Assembly: GCA_036639635.1 (NCBI GenBank)
Contig: JAVWIF010000045.1
Span: forward strand, 1 to 14,899
DNA length: 14,899 nt
Direction of reading: 5' to 3'
Origin: JAVWIF01 sp036639635
GTDB taxonomy: Bacteria; Bacillota_I; Bacilli_A; Erysipelotrichales; Erysipelotrichaceae
Within the stretch, counting starts at the first letter, position 1; the number at the start of each line of letters is the position of its first letter. This document shows positions 13,899-14,899 of this stretch, in pieces. The translations under genes were made by a program, and so were the position numbers. The notes under the pieces were generated by a model. It ran no database searches and had not been told where the DNA came from. It was given only the letters and a program-made list of their open reading frames with translations.

Positions 13899-13934
13899 AA
13901 AAAAAGATGAATAAGAATAAATCTTTTTCATCTT
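13899..13934 (-). terminator. Intrinsic terminator of the DegV gene
   Basis: On the minus strand an 8-bp stem (13927-13934 with 13904-13911) plus an inner 4-bp stem is followed by seven U residues (A run 13899-13905). The plus-strand tail is only mildly T-rich, so it may also weakly terminate the TrpC-like transcript. Confidence 0.75.
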
Positions 13935-13950
13935 CTATTTATATATCATT

Positions 13951-14811
13951 TCATTCATCTAATAATTGAACAGCAATACCAATGGAACCAGGTCCTGTAT
14001 GAACACCTAACGCAGGGGACACTTGTCCTTCAACAAAGATATCAACTCCAGTTAATTTTGCTAATAATTCTTTTTTAATATCTTCAGCTTCTTCTTTAGC
14101 ACCTCCGTTCACAACGGCGATGTTATATTTTTTATGTTCTCCTATAAACTTTAATGCAAATTCAACGGTTTTTGTTAAAGATTGTTTTCTACCACGTACT
14201 TTCGCAACCGTATAATAGATTCCATCTTCATTACATGAAATAATTGGCTTTAAATTTAATGCATTTCCAAAAAGAGAAGCAACTAAACCAATTCTCCCTC
14301 CTTTCTGTAAGTATTCTAACGTAGATACTACAAAAAACAGTTTACATTTACTAATATTCTTTGTTAATTTTTCTTGAACCTCTTCAAAAGACATTCCATT
14401 TTCAATATAACGAGCTGCTTCAATTGCTTGATAGCCGCCGCCAATCGCAATGTTTTTAGTATCTAAGACAAAGAACTCTAGTCCATCATACTCTTTAGCT
14501 AACAAGTTAATCATATTATTCGTTCCACTTAAACCGCTTGATAAAGTAACAGCAATTACCTTTTCATATCCATCAGCTTTTATATTATCAAAAATAGTGG
14601 TTATTAGCTCTCCACTTGGTAATGAAGTCTTTGGAATCTCTTGTGCTAGTCCTTGATACACTTCTTCAGCACTTATATCTACACCATCTAAGTATTCTCT
14701 ATTGTTATAAATGATTTTTAAAGGAATAACGTACATTCCATACTTTTCTACTAAATCTTTTGGTACATCACAACAAGAATCTACTAGTACTGCAATTTTT
14801 TGTTCATTCAT
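13951..14811 (-). CDS. DegV family fatty-acid-binding protein (FakB-like)
   Basis: DegV proteins bind a fatty acid; the FakB members present it to the kinase FakA, which makes acyl-phosphate for phospholipid synthesis from exogenous fatty acids. The protein is 286 aa, typical for the family. Motifs are the N-terminal VDSCCD (10-15), TSLPS (62-66), SSGLSGT (91-97) with the serine that contacts the carboxylate, LEYLQKGGRIG (165-175), RGRK (206-209) and GVHTGPGSIG (269-278). The start at 14811 (MNEQKIA) has GGAGG 7 bases upstream. The in-frame ATG further up at 14892 lies inside the promoter and cannot be used from that transcript. The kinase is not in the window, as is common for FakB paralogs. 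Confidence 0.93.
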   Translation of the reverse strand: MNEQKIAVLVDSCCDVPKDLVEKYGMYVIPLKIIYNNREYLDGVDISAEEVYQGLAQEIPKTSLPSGELITTIFDNIKADGYEKVIAVTLSSGLSGTNNMINLLAKEYDGLEFFVLDTKNIAIGGGYQAIEAARYIENGMSFEEVQEKLTKNISKCKLFFVVSTLEYLQKGGRIGLVASLFGNALNLKPIISCNEDGIYYTVAKVRGRKQSLTKTVEFALKFIGEHKKYNIAVVNGGAKEEAEDIKKELLAKLTGVDIFVEGQVSPALGVHTGPGSIGIAVQLLDE

Positions 14812-14863
14812 TTTATTGCCTCCAATTGTTATAAGAATCAAATATCCATTCAATTCTAAGCAC

Positions 14864-14892
14864 AGTATAATATAATTTGTATAATTAGTCAA
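14864..14892 (-). promoter_or_regulatory. SigA promoter of the DegV gene
   Basis: On the minus strand TTGACT (14892-14887) and TATACT (14869-14864) are 17 bases apart, each one base from consensus. Transcription would start near 14857, leaving a leader of about 45 bases. Confidence 0.8.
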
Positions 14893-14899
14893 TCTAGTT

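Noticed and set aside
14812..14892. Longer DegV start giving 27 extra N-terminal residues
   Set aside because: The upstream ATG falls inside the TTGACT-17-TATACT promoter, whereas ATG 14811 has a perfect GGAGG and gives the normal family N-terminus.
1..14899. CRISPR array, phage genes, insertion sequences, toxin-antitoxin or defence island
   Set aside because: Reading the window found no regularly spaced repeats, transposase, integrase, structural phage gene or recognisable defence gene.

Overview
The window is strongly AT-rich bacterial DNA with short intergenic gaps, Gram-positive-type ribosome binding sites (GGAGG, GAGGTG), SigA-like promoters and many hairpin-plus-U-tract terminators. 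TGA is used as a normal stop (for example at 6839-6841), so the code is not mycoplasma-like. Gene content (DegV fatty-acid-binding protein, EFR1-type flavodoxin/ferredoxin fusion, FtsX-type ABC exporter with a coiled-coil permease, DUF2156 protein, pRiA4b ORF-3-like protein) fits a low-GC anaerobic Bacillota, perhaps an Erysipelotrichia or Clostridia-like gut organism. That placement is inference from content, not a search.

Layout. 1-430: an orphan 53-aa two-helix membrane peptide (+), then tRNA-Arg(CCG) on the minus strand with its own promoter and terminator. 430-4915 (minus): an O6-alkylguanine-DNA methyltransferase lies downstream of a two-gene ABC transporter operon (ATPase, then a 1081-aa permease with a very long extracytoplasmic coiled coil). 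4916-5110: a divergent intergenic region with two good core promoters, each overlapped by a copy of the same imperfect 19-bp direct repeat. 5111-9423 (+): three separately terminated genes, namely a DUF2156 plus Eis-like GNAT fusion, a pRiA4b ORF-3-like protein with a long C-terminal extension, and an EFR1-type ferredoxin. 9452-9745 (minus): an unrecognised 97-aa protein. 9847-11293 (+): a 23-aa leader ORF overlapping the start of a radical SAM protein of the spore-photolyase-like (SPL) family that carries a ~160-residue N-terminal extension. 11277-12884 (minus): a YtcJ-type amidohydrolase that overlaps the radical SAM gene tail to tail. 12885-13122: a divergent regulatory region. 13123-13872 (+): a solitary TrpC-like protein. 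13951-14811 (minus): a DegV protein with a clear promoter at the window edge.

There is no phage, CRISPR array, insertion sequence or obvious defence island. The most unusual item is the TrpC-like protein. It has the overall indole-glycerol-phosphate synthase fold signature, but the general-acid lysine is a serine, a conserved active-site asparagine is an aspartate, and the phosphate-side SPS motif is APN. It stands alone, without other trp genes, behind a perfect-consensus promoter whose spacer is a near-perfect 21-bp palindrome. It may be a repurposed or non-canonical TrpC paralog under tight control. Also worth attention are the N-terminally extended radical SAM protein with its overlapping leader peptide, and the repeated motifs in the two divergent promoter regions.
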